Assembly: GCF_021155765.1 (NCBI RefSeq)
Contig: NC_060105.1
Span: 4,712,001-4,776,000, forward strand
DNA: 64,000 nt
Direction: 5' to 3'
Origin: Diprion similis
Taxonomy: Eukaryota > Arthropoda > Insecta > Hymenoptera > Diprionidae
The notes below the pieces were generated by a model. That model made no database searches, was not told the origin of the DNA, and saw only the letters and a list, made by a program, of their open reading frames with translations. The position numbers and the translations under genes are program-made. Below, piece after piece: positions 13,401 through 24,890 of the stretch (positions are counted from its first letter, which is position 1; every line of letters begins with the position of its first letter).

Positions 13401-16400
13401 AAAATCAGCTTGCAAAACGTAAGTGAACCATTTTGGAAATGCTTCTTTGAGCACTAAACAGCAGTTAATTTTAGTATCTTTAAAGCTTGATTTTCATACT
13501 TACTAGATACCAAACAGATTATTCACGACTACGTGCGGTAGCAGATCTTGGCTATGAATATTGTCGCTTATCGAAAAATGACGTGCATATAAATTATTTC
13601 ACACACTTTCGAGTGCGTCATTATTGGGAACGAAAACTACACGATTATGGGATTCATCATAAAGGTAAATTGCCTTGTCTATTGATGATGTACTTTTATT
13701 ATTTAATTTGCTCCTGCTAAATTCAGAAGATAATTTTTGCATGCAGAAATATTTACCAGTGATACAAAAGGCAAGCAATATATTTTGGAACGACTCATGC
13801 GCTCTAAGATACCAGGATTTGTCAATTTACTCAAGGAGTTCTGCGCTGATTTTGAGTTCGACCTTGATGAATGCTACATCTTGTATCTTGATGTATTGTT
13901 GAAGTACTGGAATCCTACAGTGAAAGTTGTAGAATCGAGCGGTGAGAACGGTGAGCAGAAGTCCCTCGGTAGGGAAGTTGCATGAATTTTTTTTTTTAAT
14001 TTTAAATTTTAGTAGTTTGAGGAATGATAATTTGTTCATTTGTTTTCTTTTTTCGTTTCGAACAAAATTAAAATAAATTATGGGCTGGTTGACAAAGGTA
14101 CTGTGTGAGGTCTGTCGTGCTAAAGGATATCTATAAGTGAAGGGTGGCACAGCAAAATGGTGTAAGTGCCAAAATGTTGAATATACGTTTTTTTCTTGAA
14201 ATTTTTTTAAAAGTCCGTACACACGTTCTTGCAAAACGATATGGCTGACAAAAATTTATTCGCAAAGTTAAAAAACAAAAAAGCTTAAAAGATTCTCCGA
14301 AATACTTTTTGATTCTGCTTTTAAATTGATTAATCAAATTTTGACACAGTCTTTTTGCTCTCCTGAAGAACATAATGATGGCACACCATTTGGCCATCCC
14401 ACCCTTCAACTGCAAACTGCTGCACGTTATGCATATATGAAAAGCAAGAATTGTTTCCATGAAAATTCCCCATTGAAATCGGTGATTCATAGTTTCCTTA
14501 ACATTTTTTACTGCAGAATGTATGTTTACTATTCACTATAAAATACGCAATACTTTAGAATTAAGAATCAACGAAGATGACATTACTATGCTTCAAAAGA
14601 ACTGCAAGCAAGTAGCTGCCATGATAGAAGATAAATCTGCTATGAAGAATCATCTCGCCATTATATGGCCAAAGGTTTGTTTAAAAAATCGTTACTCAAA
14701 GTGAAAAATAAACCATTAAAAACTCAATAATATTTTATTGCAGATTAATTTTTATCACTATGAAGTGTTTCTCTTAATCATGGAATTACTTGGGAACAAT
14801 AACGAGCAGCTATTGAATCATCTTTGTTTTTTACAAAACTATGTTCGATGTGGGTGAGTTATGTCCTTTTATAAACATAATTCAGGCAGTTTAGATACAC
14901 GTACTCAAAATAGATTGAAGAAAATGTATCTTACATAACAGAATCAATATTATAATCCCGGAAATCAACTCATTTCTTCAATATTTCTATTTCAGCTCAC
15001 CAACGCAGATAGAATGCGAAGAATGGGTCCAACTCTGCCAGGAGAATAATTCTCTGCCAACAATAGCAAAGTGGAGGTTTCCTTTTCTGCCAAAAATTGA
15101 CCAGTGGAAATTAATAAGTAATTTTGACAACCTCGAGATTAAATTTATCCTGTGCTGAGCAAAAAGTAATTACCAACATTATGGAAATTTCAGCTCCAGA
15201 ATTGAATTTATCGACTTACGAAAAATGGCTAGAAGTAGCCACAGTATTGAACTTGCAAGTTTACGTAATTTGTTCAGTGGCTATAAAAGGAAGTGTATCT
15301 CAAGTCTGGGACTTGAAAGATGAATCTAAAACAAAAAATTCCAGTGAATGGCTGGTCCATTTAAAGAATCCTGCCCTGCTCGAAGATATCAAAGCGTGTA
15401 TTCAACATATGGGAGATCAGCATGCACTTTATTATGGCATGGCTGCTCTTTACTATGTCGTTAATCATACTCCACCAGGGGCAGATCAAGCAGCAGCTGC
15501 CCAAGAGTGTTATGCTCATGCTCAGAAGTGGGCTCGAGCATCAGCACAATCCGACGAAGCAATGATAGAGGTGAACAGAGCTAGATTTATTTAAACATTT
15601 TAACAGTGACTGTTTTTTCGATATTAATAATACAAAACCATTTTTTCCACAGAAAATCAAATTTAAATATCTTCAACTTACCGCTAAACACATTTTATAT
15701 ACACATGGATTAGGTAGTAGTGATTATCTGCAACTGGTCCTTTCTCCAGAGCAACTTGTGCGTAAGCTATACATGGATCAAAGTATAGTACTAAGATGTC
15801 GAGGAGCTACTGAGAACAGACCTGATATTAATTCTGCTGTGAATGCACTTGGAAAAATTTTTTCCCTCAACATCATACAACTTCGATTAGAATTACTTGA
15901 GGAATGGTTACAGCCGAGCGACAGTGGTTCAAAATTGGATGACAGCATCACTTATAACATTGCTGCTATATCATCTCAAACTGAAGACAATGTCATCAAT
16001 GACGATAATCTACTGAGGTAGGTTGTAGTGAATAAAAAATTGAAGTGTATTGAAGAAAACTGAAAAATTATTGGAGATACTTGATTTTTTTTGATATATC
16101 ATTCATTGCATAGGGCATGTTATCTGCTTGAATGGGGAGATAAAGTGATGTCTGCAAATTACTTGATCAACATCGGATTTGGTACGACAAACGATGTTTC
16201 CTTTAGACCTGGAACTCAATTCCGAGCTCTACATGTACTCTTGGCTATCACTGATTCGGCAACAGTACAAGATCTTACTAAACGAGACTTGCAAAGCATC
16301 AAGTAATTTAACTATTTAATATATATATAATATATCAGTGTTGACTTCCTAAATTTACATTGTTATGGTTTCATTTCATTTTACGTGCTGATTACAAAAT

Positions 16401-17924
16401 GCTTGAACTAATTTGCAGACTGTACATGAAGTCACTGCAGTACATAAGTGAATTGGAAAGACTAGGACTGGCATTCAGTATGCATAGATTTGAAAGTTCT
16501 CCAAAACAGGAACTGGTGCAAATGTTGTTTAGAAGTCATGCACATTTGCCAGAGGCACTCGTCCTTATTTTACAAATGTGCTTGGATTTTGGAATAAAAG
16601 ATTATACTTTGTGGGATGGGGCATTAAGTGCTATGGCAAAAATGTGTATGGTATGTATAACAGATGCATCTAATTATACCTACTCATTATCGTCCATTTG
16701 TTTCTTCATGCAAATTACTTTTTCTTAACTCTGTTAAATTTCGTCAACAAATCTGCTAAATTATTGTCATTTTCCTTGCAGATCAGAGAACTAGAAAAAA
16801 TTTTACCTAAATTATCAACTGAAAGCTACACGATAGGTTGTAAGGGCTACACTAAGGCTTGGGAGGTAATAATATGGGAACCATTCAGGAAAACAGAAGC
16901 TGTTCTTTCTCCAAAGCAGTTCGACGAATGTGTGACAACAATTTGTCTCTTGCACTCGTGTCCTGTAGCAAAAAAATTAAATCTTGAGCCAATCATAAAA
17001 CTCTGTTTTGAGATGAAACATCCTGAACTTGCTGCTGCAATTTTACCATTTCTAAATAAGAATGATGTCGATTTCGTTGTAAAGGTGAGAGAATAACAGT
17101 AGGGGCCATTCAAGAAATACATTCGCATTTTTGGACGATTTTAGACGCCCCACCTCTTTTTGGTCTATTGATTCATAATTCGATCTGTTTGTAAAATTGT
17201 CCATAATGAAACATATTCAACATATTGAAAATTACAAATTTGAATAATAGAGAGAATTATGTTGCTTGGCAGTAAAGAGAGATAGACGGCCCTTCGTTTC
17301 TTTCTCTAGGGAACTCTCGTGCCGAAACAGGGCCTCTATACACAAAAACCGAAAGTCACATTTTTCAGCCATTGTTGCCCCCTCTCAAAAAATGGCGAAC
17401 ATATTTGTTGAAAATGGTCCTGTAGTTAATTGATAGAATTTGATATTAGTATATGAAATATGCATTACAGGGAAAACTTGATAGAAATTCCTAACATTCC
17501 ATTGCATATTTATTATGCTGTATTTTTATAAAATAATCACCATTGGTATTTTAATTTTACTCTGAAAGGTGCGGTTTGATTCTCAAATTGTTATGACTAA
17601 CTTTCATACTTCACTTTTCAGACAATAAGCTCAACCTGTGACGTATCTAAAGTTATGTTCAACCTCCGTGCTCTTCCAGAAAAAGGAATTCTCACGGTTT
17701 CACATGTAAGTCACCGTACCACTAACATAAAATATTCATAACGATAAAGCATTAATATTTGTACCTGAAATATATCATTCAGCTATGAGACTAAAATATA
17801 TTACTGAAAGATAAAAATTTTGAATCTAGCGTCCAAAGACTTTTTTAATTTTAATATTTATGTTTTCCAGTCCGTGCGTGTATTGGAAAAATTGCTACAA
17901 TCAGACATGCCGAAAAATGGGTGA
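7452..17924 (+). CDS. rod: Rod/KNTC1, kinetochore subunit of the RZZ complex
   Basis: The product is the largest subunit of the Rod-Zw10-Zwilch complex, which recruits Spindly/dynein and Mad1-Mad2 to unattached kinetochores for the spindle checkpoint. I trace 31 exons: 7452-7592, 7683-7924, 8113-8229, 8355-8478, 8567-8718, 8849-9048, 9128-9591, 9677-9865, 9981-10402, 10527-10695, 10772-10867, 10947-11138, 11221-11351, 11445-11550, 11736-11979, 12048-12192, 12288-12442, 12525-12734, 12951-12988, 13123-13418, 13507-13664, 13747-13950, 14517-14674, 14744-14853, 14996-15570, 15653-16017, 16114-16302, 16419-16650, 16782-17084, 17622-17705, 17871-17924. The sum is about 2,087 residues, close to the size I recall for Drosophila Rod. 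Exons 1-6 hold beta-propeller-like repeats (e.g. KGHIYK, LLLCLRTDGAI). Exon 7, with LPELRMQRLLKRGKYDEAE, opens the helical solenoid and Rod_C region. Exon 4 could instead end at 8504. The frame breaks by one base within exon 25. Confidence 0.88.
17085..17430. mobile_element. Degenerate MITE-like element in rod intron 29
   Basis: Within the 537 bp intron 17085-17621, the segment from about 17101 to 17421 has imperfect inverted ends: GGGGCCATTCAAGAAATA at the left and TATTTGTTGAAAATGGTCC at the right, which pair with few mismatches. TA dinucleotides flank both ends (at 17099 and 17422), as expected for a Tc1/mariner- or related DNA-transposon target site. There is no coding capacity, so it would be a non-autonomous element of roughly 320 bp. 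The GGGCCATTCA-type terminus recalls widespread insect MITE families, but the family is not assigned. Confidence 0.4.
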
Positions 17925-18264
17925 ACATACAATGTTAATAACATATGAATATGAATGTGATGTGATATGAATCAGAAAGTTACAATATTTTTTTTTGTAA
18001 CTTAAACAAATTGCTAATAAAAAAAAATTAAGGTACCACGATAGTAATTTTGAAGAATTATGACTATGTCAATACACTGGTAGGTTATATTATCGCACAA
18101 CTTCCAGTAGATGATATTTTATTCTGTAAACATTATGCATGTACAATTAGACCAATTCCTAGTTGCGACCTAAAGTTGAATAAGAATTTTTTTTTCTGAA
18201 AATTGGATCTATTACCCTACAAGATATTTAATTAAGAAATGTAAAATTCAAATTATCAGTGCGG
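17925..18264. other. Convergent 3' spacer between rod and MTRES1
   Basis: 340 bp between two facing stop codons. Runs such as CTAATAAAAAAAAATTAAG near 18013 could serve as polyadenylation signals. No gene is seen. Confidence 0.5.
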
Positions 18265-19289
18265 TTAGCTTAGCTGTTGGGAGATGCTGTCAGTAGATGC
18301 TGTTGGTTTCCAAGGATCATCGTAATTTTCAATAACTAGAGATTTATGTTTCGTTAACTTAACACGTATATTTTCATTCTCATTATCTCCTTTTGCATGT
18401 AATAATTGAACCCGTGATACCACTAAAAATTTTGGGTTCGTAGGACTAGGACCATGTATCAAATCAATTTCATCCCCAATGTACACCTACAAGAGTGCAA
18501 AAGAAATGAGCAAATTATTAATATTCAGGAACGATTTCACACTTGAAGAATAAAATTGGGCCAACCTGACAGCTTTTCTTCAGTAGTTTCTCCCCATTAA
18601 TTCGTATTTTGCTTTCGTAGAATGCTGTTTCCACTTTACTGTTGAAAAATATTAGCAAACGTTGTAATAAGATGAGTAACGAAATGAAATTCATAGACTG
18701 TTAAAAAATTATTTCTGTGGGAAGCGCAAGCTCTATTGAATTGCAGTATATAAATTTGTCACTGTGTATATTGCCAAAGAAAGAACTCCAATTATTGCTT
18801 ACTTTCTGGCAATATTTAATCCAGCTTTGAGTATAAGATCTGCACGAAGAGATGTTACGCGCACGGATATTGTAGGTAAAGTTTTGTCTTGTTGTGCAAC
18901 ATCATCATCATCTTCATCATCTTCTTCTTCAGATTGCTATATCCACAATAAAGAATTTTATTCTACATTTGAAAACGGAACAGTGTAGAAGTATACAGAT
19001 TTTCATCCTTCAATACAGCAGCACAGTATAATTAGCGAGTTAATTAATTCAGTAGTATAACAGACGTTACAGAAATCGACTGTACCTTTTTATTCGAATT
19101 TTTTCCTGCGTGTTTGAATCTTTTTATAATTTGTAGGTTACGTTCTCGGCTAGCAATGCCATTGCAAACGGTTGATTCTTTTACATTACAACATTTATCT
19201 GTATATCCAAATGCTACGTGGATTGCCTGCACCCTTGAGTATAAAGACTTTTTTTTTAAGACTGAAAATATTAGTTGTCTACACAACAT
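18265..19289 (-). CDS. Mitochondrial transcription rescue factor 1-like S4-domain protein (MTRES1 / C6orf203 family)
   Basis: Four minus-strand exons, 19289-19086, 18936-18803, 18638-18566 and 18486-18265, join in phase to 210 residues. The N-terminal 60 or so residues are basic with few acids, fitting a mitochondrial presequence. An acidic run (SEEEDDEDDDD) follows. The S4-like RNA-binding domain is in the C-terminal half: RADLILKAGLNIARNK, TAFYESKIRINGEKLLKKSC, then QVYIGDEIDLIHG. This arrangement matches MTRES1, which binds mitochondrial RNA and supports mitochondrial transcription or the handling of stalled ribosomes. I infer function from the domain and layout only; another small S4 protein of mitochondria is possible. 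The gene is divergent from P5CR-A, sharing a 479 bp spacer. Confidence 0.75.
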
Positions 19290-19768
19290 TTTAGGTTATG
19301 TTATGGACAGTGTCGCTTCGATCCTATGAATATCACTATTACACAGACGAGCAGTGGTAACAACTTTTTAAGAGCATTGGGATGTGACGTGACTCCGAGA
19401 TTATTATTTGCGAATTTCATATCACTTATTCTTGAGGATATTATGTAGCTCATCACGGGTATCAAATGTTACAAGTCTTGTCTTGAAGCGAAGGAGGATT
19501 AGAATACTAACAAAACAGAACAAAAATTTGCAGCTTCTTTAGGTCTTGTCAATGCTTAGGGCATAAATTAAAGTACTGTTGTCAGCGAGTACATTTAATC
19601 GCAATTTCCCCAGTGCTAACACCGATCGAAGATTTCCTTTTCGTGAGTTAGTTTACAGTAAGGTTATGTGGCTCATTGACACCTATGCGAAAATTCTAAT
19701 CGGTCTCAATTTGCTTTATAATTATTTCAGCCTCGACTGAATTATACATAAACTGAGATACAAGCATC
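19290..19768. promoter_or_regulatory. Bidirectional promoter spacer, MTRES1-like / P5CR-A
   Basis: 479 bp between divergent start codons of two mitochondrial-type genes. A TTATTTCAG stretch at 19722-19730 may be the acceptor of a P5CR-A leader exon. No TATA box is obvious. Confidence 0.45.
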
Positions 19769-21668
19769 ATGGCAGAAGTATCTGAAGATTTGACATCCCT
19801 TAGAGTTGGCTTTATCGGTGGTGGAAATATGGCTAGCGCTATAGGTGCTGGTCTCATAAGAAGAGGTACGGTAAAGGATTTGAATTGAAAATGAGTAATG
19901 AATAATAATGAATTCTACATTAACTTACTACTTCACAGATCTACTAGATTATACAGCACAGTAGTAGACAATAGTGTTCATGGATGATTATGCTTTATTG
20001 CTAATAAACATCAATATTGATTGATGTAGTATTCATAAATATTTAGACGAGTATACAATAATACAAGTCTTGAGTTTGATATTTTGATACCCACATTTGT
20101 AGGTGTATTGAAAGCTGACAACGTCTGGGTATCGGGAAGAACGACCAGAACGCTTGGTTTCTGGAGTGATCTAGGGGCTCATGCGACACTGAAAAATGGA
20201 GAGGTTGTGGAAAATACCGATGTCATATTTCTTGCAATGAAACCCCAAATGCTGGATGAGGCTTTAGCTGGCATTGCTAAAACTGTAACTAAATGCCCTC
20301 CAAGCAAATTATACGTGTCTGTACTTGTTGGCGTGACTCTTGATGTTCTTCAGACAGTAAGTAGGAAAAGTAAGACTGTGAAATAGTAAGATCTTGGAGA
20401 AATAGAGTTTCACTTTAAAACAAATAACAGTATTTGTCAAATTTATCAGTTTTTTTTAAGCATTTGAGGCTTTGTCTTTAACCCAATCGATCAATATCCA
20501 TGTTTAATTTTTGTCATGCTTCTATTTTTATTTACTATTAACATTATCAGGTGTGTATTCCAGAAATTAGCCCGCATTGTTCAGCAACCAAGAGTTATTA
20601 GATCAATGCCGAATACACCCATGATGGTCGGCGAGGGTATCACTGGTATGTAAATTTTCCAGCTGGATTTGAATAAAATATCCATTATCCAACTTTTCGC
20701 ACTTCCAAGTGTTATTTTTAACAATAAATATAAATTATGTTTATGTTAACACATTTTTCATTATTGTGTGTTGAAAAGAAATTTGGACTAGGATTATAGT
20801 ATTCAAACGTTCCTTACCAACATGTAATTCATTTTACTTTCAGTCTACTGTTCCAAAGGAACGACTGCTAACGACGAAATTCTAGTAAATGCATTATTTT
20901 CGCATGTGGGAATCAGCGAGAGCATACCAGAGACTCTAATGAATGCTGTTGGTGGATTGTCAGGTTCTGGTCCTGCCTATGTATGTAATATAGCAATGTT
21001 TATCATTGTTCTGTACTAGAAACTTTCATCAGAGTTATCATATGACTATTTTATAACTGGGAAAACATGTTTTTCAGTACAAGTTAACACACATATAAAG
21101 AAAGGAAATAGCAATACTAACATAAATCAGGTCATATTTTATAGCATGGGCACAAGTTCAAATTTATCTCATACTGGAAGTTCTAATATAACTCTTGGCT
21201 ACTTTCTATAAAGGCGTATCTGATAACCGAAGCTCTTGCGGATGGCGCTGTAAGAATGGGTGTCCCACGCCCGATGGCTACAAAATTTGCTGCTCAAGTC
21301 TTAGTAGGAGCTGGTAAAATGATATTAGAAACAGGACGGCATCCAGGCCAGTTGAAAGATGAAGTTTGCTCTCCAGGTGGCACAACAATTAGAGGAATTC
21401 ATGCTCTAGAACAAGGTGGTGTCAGGTATGAATGCCAAATCTTTTTCGACTAATTGTCTATCTGTTTTGGTTTTAAAAATGTGTCATTTTTCTTCTTGTT
21501 TTAAACTGGTTTAAAACTTTGTTCAATAGTGTTTATAAATTAGGTAAGAGTGATGTAAAATATAATTCAGCCATGCATATTTCGTTCTGTCATTTAAGGG
21601 GGTCCTTAATGAATGCGATTGAAGCAGCAGTAACTAGATCAGACGAGCTGTCTTCTGTGCCTAAGTAA
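19769..21668 (+). CDS. Pyrroline-5-carboxylate reductase, tandem copy A
   Basis: Six exons, 19769-19865, 20103-20356, 20564-20645, 20844-20980, 21214-21425 and 21599-21668, give 283 residues, normal for the family. The enzyme reduces pyrroline-5-carboxylate to proline with NAD(P)H, the last step of proline synthesis. The Rossmann start is [17 protein letters not shown]. The end of strand beta-2 reads VSGRTTRT, basic residues that suit NADPH. LAMKP, the MPNTP motif in exon 3, GLSGSGPAY in exon 4, and the C-terminal dimer domain ([33 protein letters not shown]) are all intact. Exon 3 is preceded by two AG sites 13 bp apart (20550 and 20563); the second keeps the frame. Of the three copies this is the most canonical and is the likely housekeeping enzyme. 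Confidence 0.92.
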
Positions 21669-22616
21669 CGACTTTGCAGAATGTACATTGTTGGGAAGAG
21701 AATAAATGAAAATCGCTAGCAAAATTCTAGTGAATAATCTCAATTCAATTAATTATTATAATTTGATGTCATATAATATAATCACATGTAAGTATCGTAG
21801 AGTATTAACTTTATGAAACTTCAGTTGGTCTAAAAAAATGTTGAGATTAGATCAGAAGTTGAGATGTATTTGATGCAGGCATCACTTAATTCACAGACTT
21901 TCTTGAATTTTCAAACCAGCACTAAATTTGTGCTATTTATAAAAGTATTTTTAATTTCCTATAAGTAAATCAAATACGATCACCAGCTGCAGATCATGTA
22001 TGACTATCTATAAGTAACTACAAATTGTAAGATTCCCGTTAAGTATAATGTAAATAGTTTAGTTGGTAGTGGAAAATTTTGTAACAAAGTCCGTGGAACG
22101 TTTAGTTGGAAGTTGCAACGAGTCCAAATTGAGCGAAGGTATGTATGTACAATGTACATTGTACATGTACATGCATTCGTGGCCGAACTCACGCGGGTAT
22201 TTGCGCGTCGGCGCATCAATGCATCATCGCCTCGGCTGACTCATTGCCGGGTGAAATTCCTAAGCTTTTCGAGTAAACAAACATATTCAGAAGGTGATAA
22301 AGACCCATGCGCGGAACAGAATGCGATTTCATACACCCAGTCCTTCCAGTAATGTTGAACCGACAAGAAGAGCAACCACGTGCGTCTAATTCCTTCACGC
22401 GGCCGGTATAAATACGGACCACTGTGCAGTCGCAATAGTCTTTTATTTATTACGTAATTAATGGCACCCGGCCGAGTATGATTCTAGAATAGGAACGCGA
22501 TTTTGTATCCAATATATTTTGCTCGGCATCGATTAAACTGTTGCGTTTCTTGTTTGGACCATAAGGTATAGTTTTGTAATACGCGATTGAGATTGGACTT
22601 GTTAAACGTTCTCGAC
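21669..22616. other. Spacer between P5CR-A and P5CR-B
   Basis: About 950 bp without a coding exon. It holds the 3' UTR of copy A, a perfect 22-base palindrome at 22145-22166, and a likely core promoter for copy B near 22407. The stretch 22180-22430 is more GC-rich than its surroundings. Confidence 0.55.
22407..22414 (+). promoter_or_regulatory. Candidate TATA box for P5CR-B
   Basis: TATAAATA in the context CGGCCGGTATAAATACGGAC, about 200 bp upstream of the first ATG of copy B (22617). A GCAGTCG initiator-like site lies about 22 bp downstream. A strong TATA suggests regulated rather than constitutive expression; copies A and C show no comparable box. Not tested against transcript data. Confidence 0.4.
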
Positions 22617-24204
22617 ATGATGTCATCAAGTTTAATTATGAGGAAGGTGTGTTGTACTTGTTGCAGTTATGCCCTGAGATACGAAAACGGTAAATTATGA
22701 CATCAAGTACTTATGGGATTATTCCATTTCGCATGCAATTTCGTAAGCCTGTCTCATCAGTGTACATTCACTCGTGAACTCGACCTATTTAACGAAAAAT
22801 TTGCGTCAATGTTTTAGTTCAGTAATTGCTAATTTCTTGAATCATAATTAACGTGAATGTTTATTATTTTTAGCTAAGATCGTTAATCTATCATCGCGCA
22901 AATTCGCTTCAAAGAGCACGGTAGGGTGCATCGGATTTCTAGGTGGGGGAAATATTGCTAGAGCTATAGGCAATGGGATATTAAAAAGTAGTAAGTATAC
23001 AAATCAATAATACTAATTCATATTATATCATTCACTCTAAATACCTTGTTGATCATTGACTTTATTTCCTGAAAATAGAGCTTCTCGAACCACCCAGTAT
23101 ATATGTAGCAGAGCCTTACGAACCGATGCAAAAACCATGGCTGGATTTGGGTACAAAAGTAACAACTGAAAATGGAAAAGTTGTGGAAAATTGTGATATT
23201 ATATTTTTGTCTGTGAAAACAAACGCTTTAAATGCAGCAGTTACTGGTATAAAGAATACTTTGTCAGTACCAGTACGGGACAAATTATTCATTTCAGTTC
23301 TGGCTGGGATACCTTTGTCAGTTTTAAGAAAGGTAAAGTGCATTTTATAATAAAATACTCATTTGAACAATTAATCCAAAAAATATTTCTTAACTTCAGA
23401 CGATCCTGCCTGTTGTACCTGAGGCCAGAATAATACGTTCAACTTTGAATATGCCTCTGTTAATTGGCGAAGGTTGCGCAGGTAAGTAACAGCTACCTAT
23501 TGTTAACCGAACAAGCGCTGTTGAGCAAAAAAATGAATGTATTTTTGTACTTACCTAAAAATTGAGAAAATAAATTTTATTTCTTGTTTACAGTATTCAG
23601 TGGCGATAGTACCGTGACAGAGGAAGACATAGCCTCTGTAAAGACCATAATGTCCGGGCTTGGAATGTGTAACTTCATACCCGAATATCAACTCAATGCA
23701 GCTAGCGGTCTTGTGGGATGCGGTCCCGCCTATGTGAGTATCTTTTCTAACTATACGCTTATTTTCACGTTGTGCTTTCAATTTGGAAAATAACAAACTA
23801 AAGTTATGTCTAGATTGTCGACCTTCACTATTTAATAAAGGTGGTTTCCCATTTTTCAGATGTACATTATGATCGAGGCATTAGCTGATGGTGCGGTGAA
23901 AATGGGTGTACCACGGGATCTAGCGATTAAGTTTGCCGCACAGACTATGTATGGATCGGCGAAAATGGTACTTGAAACTGGGAAGCATCCGGGTGAATTA
24001 AAAGATCAAGTCTGTTCCCCTGGTGGTACATCTATTCGTGGCCTACACGCCATGGAAAAGTCAGGCGTCAGGTAAGACTAACTTTGATGATTTTCTGTAT
24101 TTCATTTAATATCGTTTTATAATGTTTATTCAATTTTCAGAGCGGCTCTTATGGATGCAATTGAAGAAGCTGTTAAAAGATCAGAAGAAATTACTAATAA
24201 ATAA
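22617..24204 (+). CDS. Pyrroline-5-carboxylate reductase, tandem copy B (frame broken in exon 4)
   Basis: Seven exons: 22617-22689, 22874-22990, 23079-23332, 23400-23482, 23594-23733, 23860-24071 and 24141-24204. Introns fall at the same places and phases as in copies A and C. An N-terminal extension of about 35 residues ([16 protein letters not shown]..., then basic and serine-rich) precedes [17 protein letters not shown] and could be an organelle presequence. Exon 4 is 83 bp where the homologous exons of A and C are 82. An extra T in the TTT at 23460-23462 throws the frame off after NMPL, while the downstream exons continue in the expected frame. Conserved motifs also drift: VKP to VKT, MPNTP to [14 protein letters not shown] to GLVGCGPAY. 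The frame break may be a sequence error or a real lesion, so this is either a diverged enzyme or a recent pseudogene. Confidence 0.75.
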
Positions 24205-24890
24205 AGTAGTCCTGGAAAGTAAGAATGTACATATCGAGATGAAACTATTTGTGAGTCATGTACTGAGAAAGTTATTCAATTTACACATAATATGTGACCA
24301 GATAAAGTATGCGAATTTTGTGTGAAATGCGGATGGATTGTCATCTTAATGCTGCGTAAGTCACAAACCAATGCAAAAGGGCAGAGTAATTGCGCATTCA
24401 ACTAAAATTAATTGAATTGAAGAAAAATGAGCTAGAGGTAATATTTTTCTCTGCCTTTTTGGTCAGAGTTTTATTGGAAAAATATTTTTTTACTCTACCA
24501 ACTCATTTTTCTATGTATTAATGTAAAATTTTTTTAATAGCTCTGTTGAATTCTTATATAAGTTGGATGCTCACTAAAAAATATTTGTACCTGCTTTTAT
24601 AAAAGTTTACTAATAAAAAGCACAATTTCATATTGAGTGTTCGTACCTGACCATTTACTACTGAGAAAAGTCAGAATAATTTAGAACATAGTGATAGGTA
24701 AAATTTTCAAGCTTATGCGAAATAATGCAAGTCTATATTAAGCTTGTTTTCTTTTGGCTGAACATCTTGGCAAATGGACAGTTTGGTTGCGAATAGCTGT
24801 CATGGTCATTGCTAACTTACCTCACATCAAACGTTCAGTCATTTCAAAGTTTTCTGTCCTCACAGTTGCAGGACCAAACTAGACTGTATC
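24205..24890. other. Spacer between P5CR-B and P5CR-C
   Basis: 686 bp, AT-rich, no gene. Contains the 3' UTR of copy B and the promoter of copy C. No TATA box or repeat family recognised. Confidence 0.5.

Noticed and set aside
13951-14516. Possible gene or transposon in the large rod intron 22
   Set aside because: Open frames on both strands (14131-14490, 14326-14541) have no family signature, no terminal repeats were found, and the composition is AT-rich intron-like.
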